DNA of 64,000 nucleotides from Rhodococcus sp. 14-2483-1-2 (GCF_002259405.1 NZ_NPFW01000002.1:62001-126000), one strand, 5' to 3'. Counted from the stretch's first letter, positions 33,364 to 43,834 are shown. A program made the numbers and translations. The notes: generated by a model from the sequence alone, not told the origin.

Positions 33364-36300
33364 CGGAAGTCCCTGGATCTGGATGCGACTCGCAGATCCA
33401 TCAGTTGCAGATGATCGGCCACCACGGTCACCGCCCCCTCGGCGTTCTGTACTTTGCCTCGAATCAGCAACGCCGGAGCCGTGATCGCCAACTTGCGGTA
33501 CTTGGCCCACAATCCGACCGAGCACACCACGTTGACCATGCCGGTCTCGTCCTCGAGGTTGATGAACGTGACGCCTCCGGCAGTGGCCGGCCGTTGGCGA
33601 TGCGTCACCGCTCCGCCGACGAGCACTCGGTCGCCATCCGGAATCTGCAGCAGCCGGTTCGCGGGAATCACGCCGAATGAATCGAGCCGATCGCGAAAGA
33701 ACTGCGTGGGATAGGAATCCGGTGACACACCGGTTGCCCAGACGTCGGCCGAGGCCAGATCGAGATCCGACATTCCCGGTAGCGCAGGCGCTTTCGTCGA
33801 TGCTCCGATGCCAGGAAGCAGGCCCGGACGCTCCCCCGCTGCCGCGCCCGCAGCCCACAGCGCCTCTCGACGTGTGATGCCGAAGCACCCGAGTGCGCCT
33901 GCCGTGGCCAGTGCTTCCGCCTGTGCAACCGACAGTTCGACGCGTCCCGTCAGGTCCAGGAACGAGGTGTACGGCCCGTGTGTCTCTCGCGCGTCGACGA
34001 TCTTCTGGGCCACTGCGGTCCCGATGAACTTCACATCCGCCAACCCCATACGAATCTCGAGGCCGTCTCCCTCGAGATTCGCATGGCCGAGACTGGCGTT
34101 CACGTCTGCACCGTGGACGAGCACACCGTGCCGCCTGGCATCGGCGACCAAAGATTGCGGTGAGTAGAAACCCATCGGTTGGGCGCGCAGCAAACCTGCA
34201 CAAAACGCCGCCGGATGGTGCAACTTGAACCACGACGAGTAGAACACCAGTGAGGCGAAGCTCTGCGAATGGCTCTCGGGGAAGCCGAAATTGGCGAAAG
34301 CCGACAGCTTTTCGTAGATTCGGTCCGCCGCCGCGCCGGTGATGCCGTGAAGATCGCGCATCCCGTCGTAGAACCGCCCCCGCAGCAGTTCCATCTTCTC
34401 CGGTGACCGTTTCGATCCCATGGCGCGGCGCAGTTGATCGGCGTCGGCGGCACTGAAACCGGCGACGTCGATCGCCATCTGCATCAGCTGTTCCTGGAAC
34501 AGCGGAACGCCCAGAGTTCGATCGAGCGCCTTCTTGAGCGACGGATGCTCGAAGATCACCGGCTCGAGTCCGTTGCGGCGCTTGATGTACGGGTGCACCG
34601 AACCACCCTGGATCGGACCGGGACGGATCAGCGCCACCTCGACCACCAGATCGTAGAAGTTCCGCGGCTTGAGCCGCGGCAGAGTGGCCATCTGCGCGCG
34701 GGACTCGACCTGGAACACCCCCACCGAATCGGCTCGCTGCAGCATCTCGTACACCTCGGGCTCGGACAGGTCGATCGAGGCGAGTTCGATATCGATGCTC
34801 TTGTGCTCGGCGATCAGGTCCATCATGTAGTGCAGCGCCGAGAGCATGCCGAGCCCGAGCATGTCGAACTTCACCAAACCCACTGCGGCACAATCGTCCT
34901 TGTCCCACTGAAGCACACTGCGGTTCTCCATCGTCGCCCATTCCACCGGGCAGACGTCGGCGATCGGCCGATCGCAGATCACCATGCCACCGGAGTGAAT
35001 ACCGAGGTGGCGAGGGAAGCCCTCGATCTGCCGCGCGAGTTCGAGAACGGACTCGGGGATACCGTCGCCCTCCTGATCTCCGATTCCCGACCAACGGGTG
35101 ATCTGCTTGCTCCATGCGTCCTGCTGCCCCTGCGAAAAGCCGAGCGCACGGGCCATGTCTCGCACCGAGGACTTGCCGCGATAGGTGATGACGTTGGCCA
35201 CCTGAGCGGCATGAGTGCGGCCGTACTTGGCGTAGACGTGCTGGATCGCTTCTTCGCGTCGATCGGATTCGATGTCGATGTCGATGTCGGGGGGTCCATC
35301 ACGCTCGGGTGCGAGGAACCGCTCGAACAGCAGCTTGTTCGCCACCGGATCGACGTTGGTGATGCCGATCGCGAAACAGACAGCCGAGTTTGCCGCCGAA
35401 CCTCTTCCCTGACAGAGGATGTCGTGTGTCTTGCAGAAGTGGACGATGTCGTGGACCACCAGGAAGTAGCCGGGGAATTCGAGCCTCTCGATGATGTCGA
35501 GCTCGTACTCGAGCTGCGAATAGGCCGCCGGGTTCGCCGACTGCGAGCCGTACCGGCGTGCGGCCCCCTCGAACGTGAGTCGACGAAGATAGCTGATCTC
35601 GGTGTATCCGTCGGGCACATCGAACGGCGGCAGGCGCGGCGCGATCAACGTCAGATCGAACGAACACTCACGACCGAGCTCGACGGCACCGCGCACCGCG
35701 CCCGGATAGTGCTGGAACAGCTCCGACATCTCCGCCCCGGAACGTAGATGTCCGCCGCCGGTCGGTGCCAACCAACCGGCAGCCTCGTCCAAGCTGCTCC
35801 GTGCGCGCACAGCGGCCATCGCCATGGCCAATCTCCTGCTGCGAGGACTGGCGTAGTGCGCGGCCGTGGTGGCGATCGTCGGAAGGCCGTACCGCCGAGC
35901 CAGCGTCGCGAGAGCGTCGTTGCGCTCGTCGTCGTCCGCGACGCCGTGCCGGGTGAGTTCGACGGTGACACGATCGGATCCGAACCGGTCGACGAGAGCG
36001 CGCAGCGCGGCCTCTGCCGCCTCCGGACCACCACGCGAGAGCGCCTGCCGGACATGTCCCTTTCGGCAACCGGTGAGAATCTGCCAGTGACCGCCCGCCG
36101 ATTCGGTGAGTTCGTCGATGTCGTACTGCGGCTTACCTTTGACCCCACCTGCCAGGTGTGCAGCTGCGATCCGACGTGAGAGCCGGCGATACCCCTCCTG
36201 GCCGCGAGCGAGCACCAGTAGATGAGTGCCGTCGGGATCGGTCTCCCCGGCTCGGGATCGATGTGTGTCCAGCGAGAGTTCGGCACCGAACACGGTTCCG

Positions 36301-36638
36301 ATGCCGAGAGCTCTGGCCGCCTCGGCAAAGCGCACGACTCCGTAGAAACCGTCGTGATCGGTGATGGCGATGGACTCGAGGCCAAGGCGTACCGCCTCCT
36401 CGACCATCTCCTCGGGCTGCGAGGCACCGTCGAGAAAGCTGAACGCCGAGTGCGCATGCAATTCCGCGTACGGCGTTGCCGGGCGCACCGGCTCGCGGTG
36501 GCGAGGCCCCTCGTAGGCTTCTCGTTTCCGGGACCAGGCCGGGCTGTCGCCACCATCACCCTCGGCCGCAGGCTTGGGACGCCCGGACAGAACTCGTTCC
36601 ATCTCCGACCACGTGGGTGGTCCGTCGTTCCATCCCAT
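33360..36638 (-). CDS. dnaE2: error-prone DNA polymerase III alpha subunit DnaE2
   Basis: 1092 residues from ATG at 36638. Translesion polymerase of the mycobacterial mutasome, the subunit that extends across lesions during damage-induced mutagenesis. The PHP domain opens AELHAHSAFSFLDGA near residue 60; the palm holds PPDIDIDIES with the catalytic Asp residues near 450; later come SGGMVICDRP, GVFQVESRAQMATLPRLKP, RRAMGSKRS, NFGFPESHSQSFASLVFYSSWFKLHHP (typical DnaE2) and an OB fold (VLVGGAVTHRQRP). Shorter than DnaE1. LexA-like box 32 bases upstream. ImuA' and ImuB partners are encoded 6 kb downstream. The metallophosphoesterase gene overlaps its 3' end. Confidence 0.97.
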   Translation of the reverse strand: MGWNDGPPTWSEMERVLSGRPKPAAEGDGGDSPAWSRKREAYEGPRHREPVRPATPYAELHAHSAFSFLDGASQPEEMVEEAVRLGLESIAITDHDGFYGVVRFAEAARALGIGTVFGAELSLDTHRSRAGETDPDGTHLLVLARGQEGYRRLSRRIAAAHLAGGVKGKPQYDIDELTESAGGHWQILTGCRKGHVRQALSRGGPEAAEAALRALVDRFGSDRVTVELTRHGVADDDERNDALATLARRYGLPTIATTAAHYASPRSRRLAMAMAAVRARSSLDEAAGWLAPTGGGHLRSGAEMSELFQHYPGAVRGAVELGRECSFDLTLIAPRLPPFDVPDGYTEISYLRRLTFEGAARRYGSQSANPAAYSQLEYELDIIERLEFPGYFLVVHDIVHFCKTHDILCQGRGSAANSAVCFAIGITNVDPVANKLLFERFLAPERDGPPDIDIDIESDRREEAIQHVYAKYGRTHAAQVANVITYRGKSSVRDMARALGFSQGQQDAWSKQITRWSGIGDQEGDGIPESVLELARQIEGFPRHLGIHSGGMVICDRPIADVCPVEWATMENRSVLQWDKDDCAAVGLVKFDMLGLGMLSALHYMMDLIAEHKSIDIELASIDLSEPEVYEMLQRADSVGVFQVESRAQMATLPRLKPRNFYDLVVEVALIRPGPIQGGSVHPYIKRRNGLEPVIFEHPSLKKALDRTLGVPLFQEQLMQMAIDVAGFSAADADQLRRAMGSKRSPEKMELLRGRFYDGMRDLHGITGAAADRIYEKLSAFANFGFPESHSQSFASLVFYSSWFKLHHPAAFCAGLLRAQPMGFYSPQSLVADARRHGVLVHGADVNASLGHANLEGDGLEIRMGLADVKFIGTAVAQKIVDARETHGPYTSFLDLTGRVELSVAQAEALATAGALGCFGITRREALWAAGAAAGERPGLLPGIGASTKAPALPGMSDLDLASADVWATGVSPDSYPTQFFRDRLDSFGVIPANRLLQIPDGDRVLVGGAVTHRQRPATAGGVTFINLEDETGMVNVVCSVGLWAKYRKLAITAPALLIRGKVQNAEGAVTVVADHLQLMDLRVASRSRDFR

Positions 36639-36669
36639 CGAGCCCACCCACCTTCACACTGCCGTCTCA

Positions 36670-36685
36670 TCGAACACTTGTTCTA
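36670..36685. promoter_or_regulatory. LexA (SOS) box upstream of dnaE2
   Basis: TCGAAC-ACTT-GTTCTA differs from TCGAAC-N4-GTTCGA at one position and lies 31 bases from the dnaE2 ATG on the minus strand. The same intergenic region drives the MMPL gene on the plus strand, whose start is about 90 bases away. Confidence 0.82.
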
Positions 36686-36777
36686 ATGAGAACACGAGGG
36701 TCCGACACGGATCAACTAGAGTCGAATCGCCATCGACCCTTTTCACCGAATCCCTTTCACAGAGCCGGAGCACAGAC

Positions 36778-38907
36778 GTGACGCGTTGGGCATCGTTCGT
36801 CGTATCGCACAAACGATGGGCACTCGCTGTTGTCGTCGCCGTCGTCGCCGTCGGCGGGATCTTCGGACTCGGCGTCTTCTCGAAACTGAGCGAGGGCGGT
36901 TACGCCGACGCAGGCAGTGAATCGTCCGAGGTCGCGCGACTGGTGCAGGGCATCGGCCAACCGACCCCCGACATCGTCGCGATCTACACCGCCCCCGAGG
37001 GCAGGACGATCGACGACATCGGACCGCAGGTGCAGGCGACGCTCGACGAGTTCAGCAGTCGATACACCCTCGGCAACGTCAGTTCGTACTGGAGCGCAGA
37101 CCCGGTCAGCAAGGAATTCCTGGTCTCCAAGGACCGAACCAAGGCGTTGGCCACGGTGTCTCTCGGCGCGAACTCGGGCGTCACGTTCAATACTTTCGGC
37201 GAACTTCCTCCACAGCTCGAAGTGCCCGGAATCGAATCGCAGTTCGCCGGCGCGTCGGTGGTGGGAGTCTCGCTCAGCGAAACCCTCGAACGCGACCTGA
37301 TCCGCTCCGAGATCATCGCTGTTCCCATCACGTTGCTGCTACTGATCTTCATCTTCGGCGGCGTGGTCGCTGCAGCGGTTCCGGTGTTCGTCGGCATTCT
37401 GAGCGTGCTCAGTTCGCTCGCGATCCTGCGGGTGCTCACCGAGTTCACCGAAGTCAGCTCGTTCTCCATCAACGTCGCGTCGTTGCTGGGACTCGGCCTG
37501 GCCATCGACTACGGACTGTTCATCGTCAGTAGGTTCCGCGAAGAATTGCGCGGTGGACTGACGCCGATCGACGCGACCATCCGCACGGTATCCACCGCGG
37601 GCAAGACCGTCGTCTTCTCCGGACTACTCCTGATCTGCGCATTCGCCGGCATGCTCGTCTTTCCGCAGGCGGTGATCAGGTCCCTCGGGTTCGGAGCCAT
37701 GGCGGCGGTGGCGAGCGCGGCCGTCCTGTCACTGACCGCTGTCCCGGCACTGCTCGCCATTCTCGGCACCCGCATCAACTCCTGGACATGGTCACGAACT
37801 GCATCCGATCGCAGTGATGCACGCGCACACAAGTTCTGGGGCGGCGTCGTCACCCGCGTCATGAAGCATCCGGGCATCGTCGCTGCCGTCATCGTCGCCG
37901 GGTTGCTGATCATCGCCACCCCGATCCTGAAGGTCTCACTCGGAGAGGTCGACTACACGGCGCTGCCGAAGGACAACCCTGCGCGCATGGCATTCGAAAC
38001 TCTCGGTTCCGACTTCGAATCCACCGGCGAGGGCGCAACCGTGGTGCTGCGCGGCCTGGACGGCGTCAAGCCTCAGGGCGCACCGATTGCAGCGCTCACC
38101 TCCGCTGTGGAATCCACGCCCGGTATCGCCCGAGCCGAATTCCTGGGCTCCAAGGACGATTTCGTGACGTTGCGGGCGTCCTACAGCGAACCGACCGATG
38201 GGCTGAGCGAGGCCGAATCCCAATCCGACGCAGTAGCGGCGCTGCGCTCGATCGCTCCCCCGGACGGCACCGAGATCCTCGTGGGCGGCGGACGAGCCAA
38301 TGTCGACGACGGCAATGCGGCGATCGCGAAGTGGCTACCGGTGATGATCGCCATCATGGTCGTCTCGACGCTGGTGTTGCTGTTCCTCGCGTTCGGATCG
38401 ATCGTGCTGCCGATCAAGGCGGTCCTGATGGCCGGACTGAGCTTGGCTGCCACCTTCGGCGCACTCACGTGGGTGTTCCAGGAAGGCCACGGAGCCGACC
38501 TGCTCGGCGTCACCCCCGGACCGCTCGAGTCGACGTTCGTGGTGCTCATTCTCGCGGTCATCTTCGGTTTGTCGACCGATTACGAGGTGTTCCTGATGTC
38601 GCGCATGGTCGAGGCTCGCGCGGCTGGAGCGAGCACCGAGGAAGCGGTGATCTTCGGCGCTCAACGCACCGGACGCATCGTCACTGCGGCGGCGTTGATT
38701 CTGATCGTCGTCACCGGAGCCTTCACGATCTCGGGTCTGTCGATCATGAAGTTCCTCGGCGTCGGAGTCATTCTGGCTCTGATCATCGACGCGACGATCA
38801 TCCGTATGTTGCTGGTTCCGTCCTTGATCAAACTCATGGGCGAGGCCAATTGGTGGGCACCTGCCTGGATGAAGAAAGTGCACGAAAAAGCCGGTATCGG
38901 GCACTAG
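36778..38907 (+). CDS. MMPL-family RND transporter
   Basis: 709 residues from GTG at 36778 (CCGGAG 8 bases upstream; an in-frame extension to 36574 runs through the dnaE2 promoter and is rejected). Twelve membrane helices in two six-helix halves, each preceded by an extracytoplasmic loop. The proton-relay Asp-Tyr pairs are visible in GLGLAIDYGLFIVSRFREE (first half) and FGLSTDYEVFLMSRMVEA (second half), and internal repeats FSGLLLICAFAGM and ITGAFTISGLS support two MMPL domains. Such proteins export lipids or trehalose-linked mycolates in Mycobacteriales. Smaller than the MmpL3 type and closer to the YdfJ/MmpL11-like group. Cargo unknown; the next gene encodes a fatty acyl-CoA reductase. Confidence 0.93.
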   Translation: MTRWASFVVSHKRWALAVVVAVVAVGGIFGLGVFSKLSEGGYADAGSESSEVARLVQGIGQPTPDIVAIYTAPEGRTIDDIGPQVQATLDEFSSRYTLGNVSSYWSADPVSKEFLVSKDRTKALATVSLGANSGVTFNTFGELPPQLEVPGIESQFAGASVVGVSLSETLERDLIRSEIIAVPITLLLLIFIFGGVVAAAVPVFVGILSVLSSLAILRVLTEFTEVSSFSINVASLLGLGLAIDYGLFIVSRFREELRGGLTPIDATIRTVSTAGKTVVFSGLLLICAFAGMLVFPQAVIRSLGFGAMAAVASAAVLSLTAVPALLAILGTRINSWTWSRTASDRSDARAHKFWGGVVTRVMKHPGIVAAVIVAGLLIIATPILKVSLGEVDYTALPKDNPARMAFETLGSDFESTGEGATVVLRGLDGVKPQGAPIAALTSAVESTPGIARAEFLGSKDDFVTLRASYSEPTDGLSEAESQSDAVAALRSIAPPDGTEILVGGGRANVDDGNAAIAKWLPVMIAIMVVSTLVLLFLAFGSIVLPIKAVLMAGLSLAATFGALTWVFQEGHGADLLGVTPGPLESTFVVLILAVIFGLSTDYEVFLMSRMVEARAAGASTEEAVIFGAQRTGRIVTAAALILIVVTGAFTISGLSIMKFLGVGVILALIIDATIIRMLLVPSLIKLMGEANWWAPAWMKKVHEKAGIGH

Positions 38908-38941
38908 CACCGGAACTTACTTCGGAGTAAGGTCGGCTCGC

Positions 38942-40942
38942 ATGGCGAACTACATCGTAACCGGCGGTACCGGGTTTCTCGGGAAGAACGTCCTGCCCCG
39001 ATTGCTCGAACGTGATGCGCTCGCTGCGATCCACGTGCTGGTGCGTCCGCATTCGGTGGCCCGCCTCGAGCGACTCGCACAGCACCTCGACGGCGGCGAC
39101 CGAATTCACCCGCTGGTCGGCGACCTCACCGAGCCGGAGCTCGGACTCCGGGAGGTGCCTGCCGACGTCGATCACATCCTCCACCTCGGAGCCGTCTACG
39201 ACCTGACCGCAGGTGACGAGCAGACCCCGACCAACGTCGCCGGAACCGCCTCGGTGATCGGCCTCGCCGAGAAGACCGGCGCCCGCCTGCACCACATCTC
39301 GTCGATCGCCGTTGCGGGCGACTATCGAGGAACGTTCTCCGAGAACGACTTCGACCTCGGACAAGGTTTTCCGACTGCCTACCACCGCACCAAATTCGAG
39401 TCCGAGAAGCTGGTGCGCGACAGCGCTGCGGACTGGCGGGTCTACCGGCCCGCCGCGATCATCGGCCACTCGGAGACCGGTGCCATCGACAAAGTGGACG
39501 GCCCGTACTACTTCTTCCCGTTCTTCGCGGAACTTGCCAAGCTGCCGTCCGTCTTACCGATCACGGTGCCGAAGATGGGCGCTACCAACCTCGTTCCGGT
39601 CGACTACGTCGCCGACGCCATCGTCGAGCTCGTGCATAGAGACACCTCTCCCGGCAGCGTGTTCCATCTGGTCAATCCGGAGCCGCAGTCGATGGCAGAG
39701 GTCTACGCCGCATTCTCGTCGGCGGCCGGATCTCGCGCCAGAATCGTCGACGTGCCAGGGGCACTGGTCGCTCCGGTCGTCTCCCCCAAGTCCAGAGCCG
39801 TACGCAAGCAGCGCGATGCCGCCCTCCGCGATTTCGGTGTGCCACCGGTGATGCTCGAACACCTGACTCTGCCCACCGTGTTCGAGTCGGCATCGACGCA
39901 GAAAGCGTTGCAGGGCAGCTCGATCACACCGCCACCACTGCGGACCTACGCCGATCGCGTGTGGATGCACTGGCGGGAGAACTTCGATCCCAAGCGCAAC
40001 CGCCGAAACGACCCACGCGGTCCGCTGTTCGGCCGTCACATCGTCATCACCGGTGGTTCGTCCGGAATCGGCCGAGCCAGCGCAGAAGCAGCTGCCCGCA
40101 AGGGCGCGGTGGTCATTCTGCTCGCGCGCGGTCAGGACCAACTCGACGAGGTGGTCGAGCACATCCGCGAGTCGGGCGGCACCGCCTACGGTTACTCGTG
40201 CGACGTCACCGACAGCGAATCGGTCGACCAGACAGTGAAAACCGTTCTGAGCGAACACGATCACGTCGACATGCTGGTCAACAGTGCCGGTCGATCCATC
40301 CGCCGCGCACTCTATCGATCCACCGATCGGTTGCACGACTACGAGCGCACCATGGCCGTCAACTACTTCGGGGCCATACGACTGGTGCTCGCACTGTTGC
40401 CACACATGCGCGAACGCAGCTTCGGACACGTCGTCAACCTCTCCAGCGCTGCCGTTCTGGGCCACCCTCCCCGTTTCTCCGCCTATGTGGCCAGCAAGGC
40501 GGCGCTGGACGGCTTCACCGATGTGGCTGCCGCAGAGACACTCTCGGACGGAATCACCTACACCACCATCCACATGCCCCTGGTGGACACCCCGATGATC
40601 ACCCCGACGGGCGACAAGAACGTCGGCCCGGTCTTCTCACCGGAGAAGGCCGCCGCGATCGTGATTCGTGCACTGAGCGACAAGCCGAAGCGAATCGATA
40701 CTCCGCTGGGAACACTCGGGCAGTTCGGTGCCATGTTCGCCCCCAAGGGCAAAGACCGCACGATGCACCAGCACTACCGCAAATTCCCCGAATCCGCTGC
40801 AGCCAAGGGTGAAACACCGATCACGATCGAAGACGGGAAAGTGCCCTACCGAGTTCGCCGATACGATCCGAGGACTCCGAGCGCACGCATCGGCAAAGTA
40901 ATCCGACGCGTCGGAAGATTGGTACCCGGCACGAGCTGGTGA
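38942..40942 (+). CDS. two-domain fatty acyl-CoA reductase (AcrA1-like)
   Basis: 666 residues. The N-terminal half is an extended SDR with TGGTGFLG at 7-14, SSIAVAGDY and YHRTK, resembling the male-sterility/acyl-CoA reductase fold. The C-terminal half is a classical SDR: TGGSSGIG near 370, NSAGRSIRR, NLSSAAVLG and Tyr515/Lys519 in YVASK. Mycobacterial AcrA1 (Rv3391) has the same two-domain plan and sits at the same place relative to imuB. Such enzymes reduce acyl-CoA to aldehyde and alcohol, feeding wax esters or lipid modification. It starts 34 bases after the MMPL gene on the same strand. Substrate chain length cannot be inferred. Confidence 0.88.
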   Translation: MANYIVTGGTGFLGKNVLPRLLERDALAAIHVLVRPHSVARLERLAQHLDGGDRIHPLVGDLTEPELGLREVPADVDHILHLGAVYDLTAGDEQTPTNVAGTASVIGLAEKTGARLHHISSIAVAGDYRGTFSENDFDLGQGFPTAYHRTKFESEKLVRDSAADWRVYRPAAIIGHSETGAIDKVDGPYYFFPFFAELAKLPSVLPITVPKMGATNLVPVDYVADAIVELVHRDTSPGSVFHLVNPEPQSMAEVYAAFSSAAGSRARIVDVPGALVAPVVSPKSRAVRKQRDAALRDFGVPPVMLEHLTLPTVFESASTQKALQGSSITPPPLRTYADRVWMHWRENFDPKRNRRNDPRGPLFGRHIVITGGSSGIGRASAEAAARKGAVVILLARGQDQLDEVVEHIRESGGTAYGYSCDVTDSESVDQTVKTVLSEHDHVDMLVNSAGRSIRRALYRSTDRLHDYERTMAVNYFGAIRLVLALLPHMRERSFGHVVNLSSAAVLGHPPRFSAYVASKAALDGFTDVAAAETLSDGITYTTIHMPLVDTPMITPTGDKNVGPVFSPEKAAAIVIRALSDKPKRIDTPLGTLGQFGAMFAPKGKDRTMHQHYRKFPESAAAKGETPITIEDGKVPYRVRRYDPRTPSARIGKVIRRVGRLVPGTSW

Positions 40943-40952
40943 CCGGCAGAAT

Positions 40953-41462
40953 TCACCGCAGCAGAGCTCTCCCCCACACGCGCAGGAATCCCTGACTCAG
41001 GTATGTCAGGGTGCCGATCGCCAGAACCCATTTGACGGTGCTGACCACGGTGGTGGCGCGGACGACGGTGTCGGTGATCTGTTCGCGGTTGTCGACCAGT
41101 ATCAATCCGACGATGTTCTCGATGTAGTCACCGGCAGCGGAGGCCACCGGTGCGACGGCCAATGCCGTCGTCGCCGCAGGGCTCAGCGGGGTTTTCGCTG
41201 CCAGGCTGCGTGCGCCTGCACGCAGTGCGACGGCGTAGATCGCCGGATGCACGAAGTCGGGCAGATAGTGGCTGCGGAACCTGGCGATCTCGGTCTCGTC
41301 CATGCTCGCCAGGATCTGTCGATAACGCTCGGCGGACCACGCCGTCTGCACGGCAAGCACTTTCGGAGCTGCGGGGCCGAGAAGTCGGGCAATGTTGGCC
41401 TGGGATACGACGAACAGTGCCGACCAGCCCAGCATTCTGCGATCGAGCGCACCGATAGTCAT
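40953..41462 (-). CDS. membrane protein of unknown function
   Basis: 169 residues with three to four hydrophobic segments: MLGWSALFVVSQANIARLLG, a weaker AIYAVALRAGARSLAA, TTALAVAPVASAAGDYIENIVGLILV and VVSTVKWVLAIGTLTYLSQGF. The middle loop holds YRQILASMDETEIARFRSHYLPDFVHP. The acidic GDYIEN pair inside a membrane segment is unusual and may be functional. I recognise no family. It lies 10 bases after the alpha/beta hydrolase stop on the same strand, convergent with the acyl-CoA reductase gene, and may form a small operon with the hydrolase. Confidence 0.72.
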   Translation of the reverse strand: MTIGALDRRMLGWSALFVVSQANIARLLGPAAPKVLAVQTAWSAERYRQILASMDETEIARFRSHYLPDFVHPAIYAVALRAGARSLAAKTPLSPAATTALAVAPVASAAGDYIENIVGLILVDNREQITDTVVRATTVVSTVKWVLAIGTLTYLSQGFLRVWGRALLR

Positions 41463-41472
41463 GTCCGAAACC

Positions 41473-42231
41473 CTAATGCGTCAGGAACGGGAGAACGGCG
41501 GCCTCGAACGCCGAGTATCCGTCGCGATGGATGCTGTGTCCGGTGCGAAACGCCTCGACGCGACAGGTCGAAATCTCGGAGACCATCGCGTCGAGCCGAA
41601 CCGGATCGACCATGCCGCCCGGACCTCCCCGAAGCACCAGCGTCGGAGCAGTGATGTCGGCCAACGACGCCCACCACTGCGGATTCGGACGACGGAACTG
41701 TTCGAGAGCAGTGGAGGTCATCGAGCGATCGAAGGCGAGTACCGCGCGGGGATGCAGAACGACGCTGGTCGCTGCGTGCCAGAGTTCGGTGACCGACGGC
41801 ATCTTGCCGGTCAGGGTCGGCGGAGCGTCCCCCGGCCGAATCGGTATCGGCAGCTCTTCGAGTACCAGACGACGAACGAGCTGCGGGCGACGTTGCGCAA
41901 CGAGCGAGACCGCGTATCCGCCGAGGGAATGTCCGACGAGATCGACTTCGTTCAGCCCGAGGTGGTCGATCAGCGCCAGCAGGTCTGCCCCGAAGGAATC
42001 GAACTCGTACGTGGACGTGTGCGCGCTCTTGCCGTGTCCGCGCAGATCGACGGTGATCACCCGGCTGCCCTGCGCGGTGAGTGCACGGGTGAACCGATCC
42101 CAGGTTGTGCTGTCACCGCCCATGCCGTGCACCAGCATCACCGGTGCCGCATTCGAGTTCGCGTGCCCCAGCGGGGTGAACGAGCGATACGCGATATCGA
42201 CGCCATCGAGGTCGACCGTCTCCGACATCAT
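41473..42231 (-). CDS. alpha/beta hydrolase
   Basis: 252 residues from ATG at 42231 (AAGGA 6 bases upstream; ATGs at 42237 and 42228 are alternatives). The fold is complete: MLVHGMGG oxyanion loop, DLRGHGKSAH, nucleophile elbow GHSLGG, acid residue region TLVLRGGPGGMVDPVRL, and catalytic His in RTGHSIHRD. No lid domain of note apart from the short ELPIPIRPGDAPP insertion. Closest to the epoxide hydrolase/haloperoxidase-like esterases. Substrate unknown. It starts 28 bases downstream of the imuB stop and could be read from the SOS operon. Confidence 0.88.
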   Translation of the reverse strand: MMSETVDLDGVDIAYRSFTPLGHANSNAAPVMLVHGMGGDSTTWDRFTRALTAQGSRVITVDLRGHGKSAHTSTYEFDSFGADLLALIDHLGLNEVDLVGHSLGGYAVSLVAQRRPQLVRRLVLEELPIPIRPGDAPPTLTGKMPSVTELWHAATSVVLHPRAVLAFDRSMTSTALEQFRRPNPQWWASLADITAPTLVLRGGPGGMVDPVRLDAMVSEISTCRVEAFRTGHSIHRDGYSAFEAAVLPFLTH

Positions 42232-42259
42232 CTGCATTCCTTCGACGGTAGCGGTGCCG

Positions 42260-43834
42260 CTATTCGTAGATTCCTTCCACCCGCCACCGACCCTCGTCGA
42301 AGACCAGCAGCAAGGCCCTTTCGTCGTCGAGCACCACCTGGGCTCGCGCCGTCGGACCCGTCGACGCGTGGCCACTGTCCCACCATCGCTCGTCCACCGG
42401 CCACGGTCCGGCCAGACCCGTCAGTCCCCATTCCTTGGTTCCCCAGCGCAATCGCGACGGCGGAGCATCGAACACCCCACGATCGGTGACGCCGATTCCG
42501 GTTCCCGCCCGATTCATCAGCGTCACCGTCGGACGTGTCTCGATCACTGCCGCCGGAGCAGGCTCCGGTAGACGTCCCGGCCAGGGATCCGACGGATCGG
42601 ACATCGGCACCAACTCGTCGCCCAGCGGACGCAGCGTAATCCGCTCGGCCGGCCCGCGGCCGCCGCTGAGCACACCACCGAGCACCGATTCCCCACCGAG
42701 CAGACCCTGCACGCGCACCAACGCCCGACGCGCCCTCTCGTCCTCGTCCCCGACACTGCCCCACAAACCAAGTTGCAGCTCACCTGCGGCCACCACTTCG
42801 ATCGGTTCGAGCCGCAGAACGGTGATCGCGGACGTCGGCTTGTTCTCGCTGCGCCCGGTGATCCAGCCGTCCAGTTGCCACCGCACGCGGTCGGCTGTCC
42901 CCTCCGGAGTCAACGGCTCCGCGCACCGCCAGATCCTCGACAGATTCTCGCCGTTACCGGTACTGGCATGCACCAACAGACGAGTGCACGCAACGGCAGC
43001 GGCAGCGAGCTTGGTGTGCAACTGCTCGGCCAACCCGCGCCCGGCGAACGCAGCTGCGTCGACCCGATCGATCGGCGGATCGCACAGGTACTCCACATCC
43101 AGATCCGGCGGCAGAGCCCTGGCCGACGGCGGACGTTCGGGCTCGCCCCTGGCACTGCGATGCGCCAACACCGCATCGGTACCGAACCGCGAGGCGACAT
43201 CACCCGGAGACAGTGCAGCGAAATCGCCGATGGTTCGTAAACCCAAGCGGCGCAACAGATCCACCAGCTCACCGCGATCGGCAGCGGACATGCTCGGTTC
43301 AGCCGAGAGTTCTGCCACCGGCAACGGCGCGAGAAATCCTGCACCCCCGCCGCGCGGCACCACCTGTGTATACCGCGCGGCGACGACCGCAGTGGACAGC
43401 TCGTCGGCGATACCGATCTGACATTCCACACCGGCAGCCGACGCTTCGTCGATCAACCGTTCCGCGGCCCGATGCTCGGTACCGAAATACCGTCCGACGC
43501 CGCGGGCAGAGAGAACCAGCAGGCCAGGTCGCAGCACTTCGACTCCCGGTGCAATGGCGGCGACGGCCGAGACCACGGGCTCGAACAGTCGCGCATCACG
43601 ATCGGTATCGGCCAGAGCGACATGCACATCCGGGCACCGCGCCTGCGCTTCCCGACGGCGCAGGCCGCGCTTGATGCCCGATGCCCGTGCCGTCGCCGAG
43701 CACGCGACGACCCGATTGGCGGAGGTGACGACCACCGGATGCGTCGCAGGAAGATCGGCCTGGGCAGCGGCTGCAACGGCAGGCCAATCGGGGCACCACA
43801 GCGCCAGAACTCGGCTGGGACGGTCGATGCTCAT
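42260..43834 (-). CDS. imuB: ImuB, Y-family polymerase-like mutasome subunit
   Basis: 524 residues from ATG at 43834, overlapping the imuA' stop (ATGA). Y-family polymerase fold without the catalytic acids: the first strand reads [14 protein letters not shown] and the second motif [13 protein letters not shown], where active Y-polymerases have a DxD and SxDE. In mycobacteria ImuB does not synthesise DNA but bridges DnaE2 and the beta clamp. A helix-hairpin-helix region ([25 protein letters not shown]) and a long C-terminal half follow, where a clamp-binding motif is expected. Part of the SOS operon behind the LexA-like box at 44715. Confidence 0.94.
   Translation of the reverse strand: MSIDRPSRVLALWCPDWPAVAAAAQADLPATHPVVVTSANRVVACSATARASGIKRGLRRREAQARCPDVHVALADTDRDARLFEPVVSAVAAIAPGVEVLRPGLLVLSARGVGRYFGTEHRAAERLIDEASAAGVECQIGIADELSTAVVAARYTQVVPRGGGAGFLAPLPVAELSAEPSMSAADRGELVDLLRRLGLRTIGDFAALSPGDVASRFGTDAVLAHRSARGEPERPPSARALPPDLDVEYLCDPPIDRVDAAAFAGRGLAEQLHTKLAAAAVACTRLLVHASTGNGENLSRIWRCAEPLTPEGTADRVRWQLDGWITGRSENKPTSAITVLRLEPIEVVAAGELQLGLWGSVGDEDERARRALVRVQGLLGGESVLGGVLSGGRGPAERITLRPLGDELVPMSDPSDPWPGRLPEPAPAAVIETRPTVTLMNRAGTGIGVTDRGVFDAPPSRLRWGTKEWGLTGLAGPWPVDERWWDSGHASTGPTARAQVVLDDERALLLVFDEGRWRVEGIYE

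Noticed and set aside
36574..36777. N-terminal extension of the MMPL protein by 68 codons
   Set aside because: It would start inside dnaE2 and run over the LexA box; GTG at 36778 begins directly with the first membrane helix and has an upstream ribosome-binding site.
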